Shown: positions 25,890 through 34,179 of the stretch, one piece after another
Numbering within the stretch: position 1 is the stretch's first letter
Layout of the letters: every line of letters begins with the position of its first letter
Source of the DNA: Bacillus sp. OK048
Lineage (GTDB): Bacteria > Bacillota > Bacilli > Bacillales > Cytobacillaceae
Assembly: GCF_900103525.1 (NCBI RefSeq)
Contig: NZ_FNHN01000010.1
Coordinates: 62,001-126,000 of the forward strand
Reading direction: 5' to 3'
Length of the DNA: 64,000 nucleotides
Program-made: the position numbers and the translations under genes
The notes under the pieces: model-generated
The model's database searches: none
Told to the model about the DNA's origin: nothing
Seen by the model: the letters and a program-made list of their open reading frames with translations, nothing else

Positions 25890-27257
25890 ATGGTAAGTTT
25901 TAGTGAATTACTTAAAGTGCAACGTGATTTTTTTCAATCCGGTAAAACCAAAGAGCTATCATACAGAATCGAAGCATTATTATCCTTAGGAAACATGATT
26001 CGCACACATGAAGCAGAGCTGATGGCTGCTCTTAAAAAAGACTTGAATAAAAGTAATTTTGACACGTATATTACCGAAATTGGGATCGTGTTAGAGGAAA
26101 TCCGTTTTACTCTGAAACATATTAAAAATTGGATACAGCCGCGGAAAGTAAAGACTGCCTTCACTCAAATGGGATCAAAGAGCTATATTTATTCCGAGCC
26201 TTATGGAGTGGCATTAATTATTTCTCCTTGGAATTATCCCTTACAATTAACCCTTGCTCCACTTGTTGGTGCGATTGCTGCAGGTAATTGTGCCGTTCTT
26301 AAACCTTCAGAACTAACTCCAGAAACGTCAAGGCTCATTGAGGATCTTATCAGTAAAACATTCCCACCTGAATACATTTCCGTTGTACAAGCAGATGCCG
26401 AAATCACTCAATCTTTATTAAAAGAAAAATTCGATTATATCTTTTTTACTGGAAGTGTCACAGTAGGAAAAGTGATAATGGAAGCTGCTGCCAAGCATTT
26501 AACTCCTGTTACTCTTGAATTGGGTGGAAAAAGTCCTTGCATTGTCCATCGAGATGCAAATCTCAAGTTAGCAGCAAAGCGGATTGCCTGGGGCAAGTTT
26601 ATCAATGCCGGCCAAACATGTGTAGCACCTGATTATTTATATGTTCATCGGGATATTAAGGATGAATTTATCAGGATGTTCATAGAAAGTATCAAGGATC
26701 TATACGAGGAAATTGTTAAAAACGGAGAATTTACGAGGATTGTGAGTGAAAAGCATTTTCATCGTGTTACTGGCTTTCTTACGAGTGGAGAAATCCTTCA
26801 TGGCGGAAATTATTCTATCGATACTTTAACCCTTGAGCCTACTGTTCTTGGCGGAGTCAATTGGAATGATCCCGTAATGCAAGAAGAAATTTTTGGTCCT
26901 ATCCTACCTGTCCTTGAATATGATGATGAAAAAACGATGATTCATCAAATTAATGAACATCCTAAACCATTAGCACTGTATATTTTCTCTGAAAGCAAAG
27001 ACTTCCAAGATACGATATTGGATTCTATCTCCTTTGGCGGAGGCTGTATCAATGATACCGTCATGCACCTTAGTTCGCCTTACCTTCCGTTTGGCGGTGT
27101 GGGTGAAAGCGGCATTGGCGCTTATCATGGTAGAGGCAGTTTCGATGTCTTCTCCCATCAGAAGAGTATCTTAAAACAAACGACTACCTTTGATTTACCA
27201 TTTCGATATCCTAATCGAAAAGACGCACTAAAACAAATCAAACTTTTTATTAAATAA
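25890..27257 (+). CDS. Aldehyde dehydrogenase (class 3-like)
   Basis: A 455-residue NAD(P)-dependent aldehyde dehydrogenase. IISPWNYPLQL (residues 110-120), FFTGSVTVGK (185-194), general base Glu210 in LELGGKSPC and nucleophile Cys244 in NAGQTCVAPDY are all present. The length and missing N-terminal extension fit the ALDH3/fatty-aldehyde group (YwdH-like in Bacillus). ATG 25890 follows GGGGGTGGGAGA; the frame is open to 25836 but has no RBS there. It is monocistronic, closed by the terminator at 27265. It may oxidise aldehydes on the way to the acids degraded by the neighbouring island, but nothing proves this. Confidence 0.93.
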   Translation: MVSFSELLKVQRDFFQSGKTKELSYRIEALLSLGNMIRTHEAELMAALKKDLNKSNFDTYITEIGIVLEEIRFTLKHIKNWIQPRKVKTAFTQMGSKSYIYSEPYGVALIISPWNYPLQLTLAPLVGAIAAGNCAVLKPSELTPETSRLIEDLISKTFPPEYISVVQADAEITQSLLKEKFDYIFFTGSVTVGKVIMEAAAKHLTPVTLELGGKSPCIVHRDANLKLAAKRIAWGKFINAGQTCVAPDYLYVHRDIKDEFIRMFIESIKDLYEEIVKNGEFTRIVSEKHFHRVTGFLTSGEILHGGNYSIDTLTLEPTVLGGVNWNDPVMQEEIFGPILPVLEYDDEKTMIHQINEHPKPLALYIFSESKDFQDTILDSISFGGGCINDTVMHLSSPYLPFGGVGESGIGAYHGRGSFDVFSHQKSILKQTTTFDLPFRYPNRKDALKQIKLFIK

Positions 27258-27264
27258 TAGCGTA

Positions 27265-27300
27265 AAAAAGCCTTGCAGAAAGTTACTGCAAGGCCTCTAT
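27265..27300. terminator. Bidirectional terminator between convergent aldehyde dehydrogenase and rocD
   Basis: GCCTTGCAG and CTGCAAGGC form a perfect nine-base stem with a seven-base loop. An A-run lies before it and a T-rich segment after it, so it can work for both convergent genes. Confidence 0.85.
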
Positions 27301-27306
27301 TTTATA

Positions 27307-28509
27307 TTACGCTAAAACTTTGGTAATCTTCTCAACTGCCCAATCAATTTCTTCCTTGGTAATGATTAGCGGCGGCGCAAAGCGAATAACAGTATCATGT
27401 GTTTCTTTACATAATAAGCCTTCTTCCTTTAATTGCTCGCAGTATGGTCTTGCTACTTCAGTCAGCTCGACTCCAATAAACAAACCTCGACCTCTAATTT
27501 CTTTGATTATAGAGTTATTGATAGTTTTTAATTTTTCTAGGAAGTACTCACCTAAATCAAGCGAACGTTCTGCTAGTTTTTCTTCTTCAATTACTTCTAA
27601 AGCTGCAATCGAAACCGCACAAGCTAGTGGATTTCCGCCAAAAGTGGAACCATGTGATCCCGGATTAAATACTCCCAAGACATCGGAGTTCGCAACCACA
27701 CAAGAAATCGGAAATACTCCGCCACCTAGTGCTTTTCCTAATATTAACATATCAGGGATAACAGCTTCCCATTCAGTCGCAAACATTTTTCCGGTACGAG
27801 CTAAACCAACTTGGATTTCATCTGCGATAAATAATACATTGTTTTCTTTACAAAGGTTTGATGCTGCCTTTAAGAATCCTTCAGGAGGTAAAATGATTCC
27901 TGCTTCACCTTGAATCGGTTCAATTAAAAATGCTGCGGTATTCACAGTAATGGCTGTCTTTAATGCCTCAAGATCACCATAAGGAATCAGCTTGATTCCA
28001 GGAAGCAGTGGACCGAAACCTCGCTTATATTCAGGATCAGATGATAGTGAAACAGCTCCCATTGTCCGGCCATGGAAGTTACCTGTGCAAGCAATTATTT
28101 CTGCCTGATTATCAGCAATACCTTTAACATCATATCCCCAGCGGCGTGCGGCTTTTATTGCTGTTTCAACCGCTTCGGCACCTGTATTCATTGGCAGGGC
28201 CATATCTTTGTTCGTTAACTTACAGATTTTTTCATACCATGGACCAAGTTGATCATTATGGAAAGCACGTGAAGTTAATGTTACTTTATCCGCTTGATCT
28301 TTTAAGGCCTTAATGATTTTTGGGTGGCGGTGTCCCTGGTTTACTGCTGAATAGGCACTAAGCATATCCATATAACGTGTGCCTTCTGGATTTTCAACCC
28401 ACACTCCCTCTGCCTTTGAAACAACAATCGGTAGCGGATGATAGTTGTTGGCACCAAATTTTTGTGTTTGCTCAATTATTTTAGTAGTTTTATTTAAAGT
28501 AGTATTCAT
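27307..28509 (-). CDS. rocD: Ornithine--oxo-acid transaminase
   Basis: A 400-residue PLP-dependent class III aminotransferase converting ornithine and 2-oxoglutarate to glutamate-5-semialdehyde. Diagnostic segments are [50 protein letters not shown] and the PLP Lys in [22 protein letters not shown]. Upstream is a perfect sigma-54 promoter, and rocR is divergent, so it is induced by arginine/ornithine through RocR and SigL as in Bacillus subtilis. Confidence 0.97.
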   Translation of the reverse strand: MNTTLNKTTKIIEQTQKFGANNYHPLPIVVSKAEGVWVENPEGTRYMDMLSAYSAVNQGHRHPKIIKALKDQADKVTLTSRAFHNDQLGPWYEKICKLTNKDMALPMNTGAEAVETAIKAARRWGYDVKGIADNQAEIIACTGNFHGRTMGAVSLSSDPEYKRGFGPLLPGIKLIPYGDLEALKTAITVNTAAFLIEPIQGEAGIILPPEGFLKAASNLCKENNVLFIADEIQVGLARTGKMFATEWEAVIPDMLILGKALGGGVFPISCVVANSDVLGVFNPGSHGSTFGGNPLACAVSIAALEVIEEEKLAERSLDLGEYFLEKLKTINNSIIKEIRGRGLFIGVELTEVARPYCEQLKEEGLLCKETHDTVIRFAPPLIITKEEIDWAVEKITKVLA

Positions 28510-28598
28510 TCCGTTTCCTCCTTTTTATAGCGTTTCAGATGTTGTTTTTGCTAGTATATGACGTAATAAATCCCCCTTGTTGTTTGTATAAATATTAA

Positions 28599-28614
28599 TG
28601 CAAGTTCCGTGCCA
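28599..28614 (-). promoter_or_regulatory. Sigma-54 (SigL) -24/-12 promoter of rocD
   Basis: On the minus strand TGGCACGGAACTTGCA matches the consensus TGGCAC-N5-TTGCA perfectly. It lies about 90 bases upstream of the rocD start and needs an enhancer-binding activator, supplied by the divergent rocR. Confidence 0.92.
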
Positions 28615-28655
28615 AACATAAAATCCTTTATTATAAAGGGATTTATAGTAGTAAC

Positions 28656-28672
28656 CGCAAAATATTTTGGCG
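28656..28672. promoter_or_regulatory. RocR upstream activating site 1
   Basis: CAAAATATTTTG (28658-28669) is a perfect 12-base inverted repeat. It lies about 50 bases upstream of the sigma-54 promoter and resembles the RocR sites of B. subtilis. Confidence 0.7.
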
Positions 28673-28697
28673 CAAAATCATTATTATTTTTTTATAA

Positions 28698-28714
28698 TGC
28701 AAAATATTTTTGCA
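28698..28714. promoter_or_regulatory. RocR upstream activating site 2
   Basis: TGCAAAATATTTTTGCA is a near-perfect inverted repeat. Its centre is about 42 bases (four helical turns) from that of site 1, the tandem arrangement expected for a sigma-54 activator. It also lies about 55 bases before the rocR start, allowing autoregulation. Confidence 0.72.
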
Positions 28715-28768
28715 CTCTTATATGATTTTTGTTTTAATAGAGAGATAAACAATAAGGGGCAAACTTTC

Positions 28769-30187
28769 ATGGATAATACAAAAATTCAATATTTGCAGTA
28801 TATTAACTCAATATATAAACGGATCTTAGACGAAGTGGATGTTGGAGTCCATGCAGTAGATGATTCAGGAAATACGATTGTCTATAATAAGAAAATGGCT
28901 CAGATAGAGTCTATGGATATTCAAGATGTTATCCATAAAAACTTGTTAGATGTTTTTATGTTTAAAGAAGATCAATCCAGCACACTTGTAAAAGCACTTC
29001 AAGAAGGTAAAGAAGCAAAGAATGTTAAACAAACCTATTTTAATAACAAGGGACGAGAAATTACCACTAATAACAATACTATCCCAATTTATGTGAATGA
29101 CAAACTCATGGGTGCTGTTGAAATAGCCAATGATGTTACCAAACTAGAACGGTTAATAAAAGGAACTATAACTCCAAAAGGGACAACCAGATATACTTTT
29201 GATAGCATTACCGGAAACAGTTCAGCTATCAAGGAAGTAATTGAAGGGGCTAAGCGGGCGGCACGTACTTCTTCCTATGTCTTAATTGTGGGTGAAACGG
29301 GAACTGGGAAAGAGCTATTTGCTCAGAGTATCCATAATGCCAGCAATCGATTTTCAGGACCGTTTATCTCTCAAAACTGCGCGGCACTGCCTAATAATTT
29401 AATTGAAAGTCTACTTTTTGGAACAAAGCGGGGAGCATTTACGGGAGCGATTGATCAGCCTGGACTATTTGAACAGGCAAATGGCGGTACCTTGTTACTA
29501 GATGAAATTAATTCACTAAATTTAAATCTACAGGCGAAACTTCTTCGTGTTCTTCAGGAAAAAACCATCCGACGCATTGGGGATACAAAGGATACACCTG
29601 TTGATGTACGTGTGTTAGCAAATATTAATGAAGATCCGATCGATGCAGTTACAAATAACCGTTTGCGCAAGGACTTATATTACCGTCTTGGAGTAGTTTC
29701 TGTCTTTATTCCGCCTTTAAGAGAGCGTAAAGAGGATATTCCACTTCTCGTCCAAGATTTTATTAAGAAATACAATGAGCTCTTTCAAATGAACGTAAGG
29801 GGTTTATCAGAAGAAGTGAAGCAATCTTTCCTAGAGTATGACTGGAATGGAAACATCCGGGAATTAGAACATATCATTGAAGCAGCAATGAATATTATGA
29901 TGGATGATGAAGACACCATTCGTTTTTCACATCTTCCCTATCAATATCGAAGTAAAATACAAGTGAAGGAAAGAAACACACCTCCTGCCTCCGTCGATAA
30001 CTTCCTTCAAGAACGGGCAGATTTAACGGCTTCACTCAAAGACCAAATGGATTACTTTGAAAAATCCTATATCGAGCTTGTTTGGGAGAAAAATGATCAC
30101 AACATCTCAAAAACTGCGACTGTACTAGGACTAAGCCGTCAAAGCCTTCAATATCGAATGAAAAAACTAAAAATAAAGCAAGATTAA
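28769..30187 (+). CDS. rocR: Sigma-54-dependent activator of arginine catabolism (RocR-like)
   Basis: A 472-residue enhancer-binding protein. An N-terminal PAS sensor (about residues 15-120) leads to the AAA+ domain, with Walker A GETGTGKE, the sigma-54 contact loop GAFTGA and LLDEINSLNLNLQ. A Fis-type C-terminal HTH follows (NISKTATVLGLSRQSLQYRMKK). ATG 28769 with AGGGGC fits the family N-terminus. It is divergent from rocD, with two activator palindromes in between, and probably binds ornithine or citrulline. Confidence 0.95.
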   Translation: MDNTKIQYLQYINSIYKRILDEVDVGVHAVDDSGNTIVYNKKMAQIESMDIQDVIHKNLLDVFMFKEDQSSTLVKALQEGKEAKNVKQTYFNNKGREITTNNNTIPIYVNDKLMGAVEIANDVTKLERLIKGTITPKGTTRYTFDSITGNSSAIKEVIEGAKRAARTSSYVLIVGETGTGKELFAQSIHNASNRFSGPFISQNCAALPNNLIESLLFGTKRGAFTGAIDQPGLFEQANGGTLLLDEINSLNLNLQAKLLRVLQEKTIRRIGDTKDTPVDVRVLANINEDPIDAVTNNRLRKDLYYRLGVVSVFIPPLRERKEDIPLLVQDFIKKYNELFQMNVRGLSEEVKQSFLEYDWNGNIRELEHIIEAAMNIMMDDEDTIRFSHLPYQYRSKIQVKERNTPPASVDNFLQERADLTASLKDQMDYFEKSYIELVWEKNDHNISKTATVLGLSRQSLQYRMKKLKIKQD

Positions 30188-30289
30188 CAATATTTTCTAA
30201 AATTGTCGTAAATTATTCAAAAAGATTGCAGGAAAATGTCGGAAAATAAAGGAATATATATAAGTAGACTTAAAAAAGGAGGAAATTGA

Positions 30290-30688
30290 ATGAAGAAATT
30301 TTTATCGCTATTATGCGGGAGTTTAATTTTAGTTCTTATGTTTACAGGCACGGCAAATCCTGTAAAAGCAGCAAGTCCTACTAATGTTCTAGATTCAAAG
30401 AGTGACACTTGTGAGTGTCACGCAGTTACTCCGATTTACGGTATGGAGAAATATAAGATTATTTTGAATTTACTAGGAAGCAAGGAATTTAGTAAAACAA
30501 CAAAAAAGTTATTGAAAGATGGTTATTATTGGAATATTACTGCTGAAATTGAAGTTTTAAAACATAATCAATACGGCACTATTATGGTCGGAGTACCGTT
30601 TAAAAGTATAAGAGGTACCAGCTATATGGCTGCATTTTTTGATGGAGTTTATATGGGTATTAGTCCAGCAGATGCTCCTCATCAGTAA
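30290..30688 (+). CDS. Small secreted protein of unknown function
   Basis: A 132-residue protein with a clear Sec signal peptide: MKKF, a hydrophobic core (LLCGSLILVLMFTG), and probable cleavage near NPVKA-AS at residue 28. The mature part has a CEC pair (TCECHAV), a charged helical stretch (SKTTKKLLKDGYYW) and ends GVYMGISPADAPHQ. I do not assign a family. The segment VGVPFKSIRGTSYM looks like a small globular domain found ahead of some bacteriocin-like tails, but no Cys-rich tail follows. Strong RBS AAGGAGG; monocistronic with its own terminator. Confidence 0.8.
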   Translation: MKKFLSLLCGSLILVLMFTGTANPVKAASPTNVLDSKSDTCECHAVTPIYGMEKYKIILNLLGSKEFSKTTKKLLKDGYYWNITAEIEVLKHNQYGTIMVGVPFKSIRGTSYMAAFFDGVYMGISPADAPHQ

Positions 30689-30697
30689 ATGTAAACG

Positions 30698-30743
30698 AAA
30701 AGGACTTGTAAACTGGCATAGCCATGTTCGCAAGTCCTTTTTT
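30698..30743. terminator. Bidirectional terminator between secreted protein and DUF1292 genes
   Basis: AAAAGGACTTG and CAAGTCCTTTT are perfect 11-base arms with an inner TGGC/GCCA stem, followed by T residues. It serves both convergent genes. Confidence 0.85.
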
Positions 30744-30746
30744 ACA

Positions 30747-31016
30747 CTATTCGTCCTCATCCATGATCTCATCGAAAGAAGCCGACACTTTGTCAAATTC
30801 ATCATCGCTTTCGATTGCTGTTAAGTCTCCGTCTTCGTCGACCTTTAAGAAGAAAATATCAATGTCGTCTTCTGTATCCTCTTGAATATCTTCTACAAAT
30901 CCTACTGCCACATAATTCGTACCTTCTATATTGATGGAAGCCAGTACTTCTACTTCCTGCTCTTGCTCTGTCTCATCACTAATTGTAAAAACTTCGCCTA
31001 CTTCAATATTAGCCAT
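30747..31016 (-). CDS. DUF1292 domain-containing protein
   Basis: An 89-residue, very acidic protein (ending DEIMDEDE). It matches the DUF1292 family (YrzB group): an N-terminal beta-rich half (EVGEVFTISDETEQEQEVEVLASINIEG) and an acidic tail with FFLKVDEDGDL. No catalytic residues are known and the function is unestablished. RBS GAGGAGA. The family is widespread in Firmicutes. Confidence 0.9.
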   Translation of the reverse strand: MANIEVGEVFTISDETEQEQEVEVLASINIEGTNYVAVGFVEDIQEDTEDDIDIFFLKVDEDGDLTAIESDDEFDKVSASFDEIMDEDE

Positions 31017-31101
31017 GTAAAATTCTCCTCACATTATCAGTTTAATCAAAATTCATTCAAACAGTATTTTTAAAAAGGTATGAAATCAAGTTTTTAATAA
31101 C

Positions 31102-31626
31102 TTATTTTTGCTCTATCACGTTAATAAATTCACGCAAATAGTCCGGAAGATCTGGCGGGCGTCTACTTGAAACCAGGTGTCCGTCAACCACAACCGGTTC
31201 ATCAAACCATGTTGCACCCGCATTTTCCATGTCATCCTTAATCCCAGGTGTACTGGTTACCTTCTTGCCCTGTAATATCTTCGCAGAAATTAACACCCAA
31301 CCCGCATGGCAGATTTGCCCGATAGGCTTTCGGTTCTCTTCGAAATGCTGAAGTAGTGATATTACTTCCGGAAAGCGGCGAATCTTATCCGGTGCCCAGC
31401 CTCCTGGCACCAATATGGCATCATACTCTTCCCCTTTAATATCGCTAAAGGAATAATCAGATTTTGCTGGCACACCATATTTACCTATGTACTCTTCCTC
31501 AGCCTTTTCACCTGCTAAGTTAACAACAGCCCCTTCTTCTCTTAATCTGAGAATTGGGTACCATAGTTCTAGGTCTTCAAAATCATGGTGAACAAGACTT
31601 ACAACTTTCTTCCCTTTCAAACGCAT
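31102..31626 (-). CDS. DJ-1/PfpI family protein (type 1 glutamine amidotransferase-like)
   Basis: A 174-residue PfpI-type protein. The nucleophile elbow is GQICHAGWVL (Cys followed by His), and DAILVPGGWAPDKIRR and VSSRRPPDLPDYLREF complete the family pattern of deglycase/protease YraA-like proteins, usually linked to stress and protein repair. ATG 31626 has GAAGGAGG upstream; the GTG at 31638 would overlap that site. Confidence 0.92.
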   Translation of the reverse strand: MRLKGKKVVSLVHHDFEDLELWYPILRLREEGAVVNLAGEKAEEEYIGKYGVPAKSDYSFSDIKGEEYDAILVPGGWAPDKIRRFPEVISLLQHFEENRKPIGQICHAGWVLISAKILQGKKVTSTPGIKDDMENAGATWFDEPVVVDGHLVSSRRPPDLPDYLREFINVIEQK

Positions 31627-31681
31627 ATTACTTCCCACCTCCTTCTTTTATTATGACATACAAAAGGCAAAGCAACAAAAT

Positions 31682-31712
31682 GACACCACTTCAAATATTG
31701 CGAAGTGGTGTC
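31682..31712. terminator. Terminator downstream of the split feoB
   Basis: GACACCACTTC and GAAGTGGTGTC form a perfect 11-base stem with a nine-base loop. On the minus strand it is followed by ATTTTGTT. Confidence 0.75.
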
Positions 31713-31721
31713 TTTATATGA

Positions 31722-33095
31722 TTACATCCAGCCAAAAAATCTAACTGTTTGGGTGATAATTAAGGGAACGAGGACCGCGATAATAGTGGGAATAAGGAAA
31801 GCTAGAAAGGTCCACTTTTTACTTTTCGTTTCTTTATATATATTAAGCAGCGTTGTACCACACGGATAATGGAGCAAAGAAAATAACATCATATTTAGTG
31901 CGGTTAGCCACGTCCAGCCATGATCAAGAAAAATTTGTTTTAAATCAACCAAGCTATCCACCTCTGTTAAAGAGCCTGTAGATAAATACCCCATTAACAG
32001 AATCGGTAGGACAATTTCATTGGCTGGTAATCCCAAAATAAAGGCCAACATGATGTAACCATCAAGTCCGAGCAATTTTCCGAACGGATCTAAAAACTCA
32101 ACGGCATACATCAAAATACTTGTATCACCGATAAATATATTCGCAACTATCCAAGTCAAAATGGCTGCTGGTGCTGCTACCTTCACAGCCCGCATTAATA
32201 CCGCCCATGATTTTGTTAACGAAGAGCGAATCACAGTATCAAAGATTTTCGGTTTCCGGTATGGAGGCAGTTCCAAAGTGTAGTGAGTTGGAATTCCTTT
32301 AAGCGCTGTTTTAGATAACACCCATGAGACAAAAAAAGTAACGATGATTCCAAACATAACGATCCCGACAATCACTCCAGTAGTAACTAGCGATTTAAGC
32401 CCGCCGGTAAAGTTTGCTGCCATGAACAACGAAGCCAATACAATCAATGTTCCCCAGCGGCCATTACATGGCACAAAATTATTTGTTAGAATCGCAAGCA
32501 TTCTTTCTCTTGGTGATTCAATAATCCTAGTAGAGATGACTGCAGCTGCATTACAGCCAAAGCCCATTGCCATCGTTAACGATTGCTTCCCATGGGCACC
32601 CACTCTTTTAAATAAACGGTCCATATTAAAAGCCACCCGAGGTAAATATCCATAATTTTCTAAAAGGGCAAAGGATGGAAAAAAGATTGCCATTGGTGGC
32701 AGCATGACACTAATAACCCAAGTCGTCCCTCGATATAGGCCAAGAACTAGAACTCCATGGACCCATTCGGGGGCACTAATAAATGTAAAAAATGATGTTA
32801 AGTACTTCTCTAACGAGCCGAAAAACTCTGCTAACATCGATGATGGGACATTGGCACCAGCAATCGTTAAATAGAATAAGACACCTAACAGACTTAACAT
32901 AATTGGAAAGCCAAATATCGGTGAAGTGAATATCGCATCAAGCTTTTCGGTCCTTGTGTCCCTTTTCGATTTTGTATATTTAACCCCTTCATTACACAGT
33001 CGATGGCTTCGTTCATAAAGCTGGTGAACAATATCATCCCTCAACTGAGCTGTTGAAAGCTGCTGCGCTTCCATAAAGAGCTGTTGAATACTCAT
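31722..33095 (-). CDS. feoB: FeoB permease part (Fe2+ transport, Gate/nucleoside-recognition domains)
   Basis: A 457-residue polytopic membrane protein holding the transport part of FeoB. Two Gate domains contain GYLPRVAFNMDRLF, GKQSLTMAMGFGCNAAAV and LTNNFVPCNGRWGTL, and the core contains ALNMMLFSLLHYPCGTTL. The Cys-bearing GFGCN and PCNGR segments are typical of the FeoB pore. The N-terminal GTPase is absent here and is encoded by the preceding gene, with which it overlaps by four bases (ATGA). Confidence 0.92.
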   Translation of the reverse strand: MSIQQLFMEAQQLSTAQLRDDIVHQLYERSHRLCNEGVKYTKSKRDTRTEKLDAIFTSPIFGFPIMLSLLGVLFYLTIAGANVPSSMLAEFFGSLEKYLTSFFTFISAPEWVHGVLVLGLYRGTTWVISVMLPPMAIFFPSFALLENYGYLPRVAFNMDRLFKRVGAHGKQSLTMAMGFGCNAAAVISTRIIESPRERMLAILTNNFVPCNGRWGTLIVLASLFMAANFTGGLKSLVTTGVIVGIVMFGIIVTFFVSWVLSKTALKGIPTHYTLELPPYRKPKIFDTVIRSSLTKSWAVLMRAVKVAAPAAILTWIVANIFIGDTSILMYAVEFLDPFGKLLGLDGYIMLAFILGLPANEIVLPILLMGYLSTGSLTEVDSLVDLKQIFLDHGWTWLTALNMMLFSLLHYPCGTTLLNIYKETKSKKWTFLAFLIPTIIAVLVPLIITQTVRFFGWM

Positions 33096-33787
33096 TCTGC
33101 TACCTCCTTTTGTTCAAATCGCTTTTTGAGTTCACTCAATAACTTTTCATCCCCATCCAGCAATCTTAATGATACCCAACGAGCAGAAAGATGGTTACCA
33201 ACGTACTGAATTACTTTTGGTTCTATTTTTTTAATTTGTTCTTCAATTTCATCAACATAGGTTGTTTGGACAGGCACACATTCAATCACCCCTGTCACAA
33301 TACGGTCAATCGTATCCAGTAGCATCGGGAACCCTTTTTTGTTTCTTGCCGATATTTTAAGGACTGGAACACCTAACCGATTAGTCAAAATCCGTTCATT
33401 AATATGAATCCCTTGTTTTTCGGCGACATCAATTAAGTTAATACAAATAATTACATTTTTTGTCATCTCTAATACCTGCAAGGCTAAATTAAAGTTCCGT
33501 TCCAAGGATGTAGCATCTAGCACCACCACAGTTACATAGGGTTTATCAAAAACAATATAATTCCTTGCAACCTCCTCATCGGTTGAATTCGAAAATAGCG
33601 AATAAGTACCTGGGAGGTCGATTAAGTTAAATGTTTTATCTTTATATTGAACGTTGCCTTCTGCAAGCGATACTGTCTTTCCTGCCCAGTTTCCTGTATG
33701 CTGTCTAAGGCCAGTTAAGGCGTTAAACAATGTACTTTTTCCAGTGTTGGGATTCCCTGCCAAAGCAATTCGATAACTATTCCCCAT
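33092..33787 (-). CDS. FeoB GTPase part (separate gene)
   Basis: A 231-residue G protein. G1 is GNPNTGKS at residues 10-17, G3 is DLPGTYSL, and G4 lies in INLIDVAEK; the C-terminal helical GDI-like region follows. In ordinary FeoB this domain is the first 260 or so residues of a 650-700 residue membrane protein; here it ends in a stop codon. It overlaps feoA by 11 bases and the permease gene by four, so the three proteins are translated together and probably assemble at the membrane. Confidence 0.92.
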   Translation of the reverse strand: MGNSYRIALAGNPNTGKSTLFNALTGLRQHTGNWAGKTVSLAEGNVQYKDKTFNLIDLPGTYSLFSNSTDEEVARNYIVFDKPYVTVVVLDATSLERNFNLALQVLEMTKNVIICINLIDVAEKQGIHINERILTNRLGVPVLKISARNKKGFPMLLDTIDRIVTGVIECVPVQTTYVDEIEEQIKKIEPKVIQYVGNHLSARWVSLRLLDGDEKLLSELKKRFEQKEVAE

Positions 33788-34031
33788 CAGTTATCAACAT
33801 CCCTTCTATTTTTGAACTTTCCTCTTTTCTTAACGCGATCGTCGTTTGGCTGACCCGAAAGGCGATTGGGTCGCCTAAAGGACTTTTCCTAATAACCTCT
33901 ACGATTGCTCCGGCCACAAATCCTAAATCTAATAATCTCCTTCTCATCACACCGTCCAGATTTAAAGAAGTAATGCGAATTAGATTCCCTTTTTCTCCAT
34001 TTACCAGTTTCAATATTTTTGGTATACTCAT
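33777..34031 (-). CDS. feoA: Ferrous iron transport protein A
   Basis: An 84-residue SH3-fold protein needed for FeoB function. It contains RRRLLDLGFVAGAIVEVIRKSPLGDPIAFRV, the characteristic FeoA core, with the C-terminal IALRKEES. RBS AAGGGGG. It is the first gene of the feo operon. I looked upstream for a Fur box and found only an A/T-rich stretch with a possible -10 (TATAAT). Confidence 0.93.
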   Translation of the reverse strand: MSIPKILKLVNGEKGNLIRITSLNLDGVMRRRLLDLGFVAGAIVEVIRKSPLGDPIAFRVSQTTIALRKEESSKIEGMLITDGE

Positions 34032-34115
34032 ATATCTTTCCCCCTTGTTAAAGTTTTTCCCATGTGCAACTTTTTCTTAATTATATGATAAAAACACCGT
34101 TCTGTGTTAATTTTC

Positions 34116-34152
34116 AAAAAAAAAAAAAAAATAGCTGCCTATTAGGCAGCTA
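34116..34152 (-). terminator. Rho-independent terminator of the DUF3307 gene
   Basis: TAGCTGCC and GGCAGCTA pair tightly around a short loop. On the minus strand they are followed by an uninterrupted run of 16 T residues (34116-34131). Confidence 0.88.
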
Positions 34153-34179
34153 ATAACTTATAAACTTAACTTTTTCAGC

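Noticed and set aside
27320-27913. 197-codon plus-strand frame inside rocD
   Set aside because: It is the antisense of a strongly conserved aminotransferase and has no start signal.
34032-34115. Fur box upstream of feoA
   Set aside because: I looked for a GATAAT-type inverted repeat and found only a loose TATAAT and a half-site, so iron regulation by Fur is not supported by this sequence.
34116-34131. Run of 16 A as a slippery or phase-variable tract
   Set aside because: It is the T-run of a rho-independent terminator and lies outside coding sequence.
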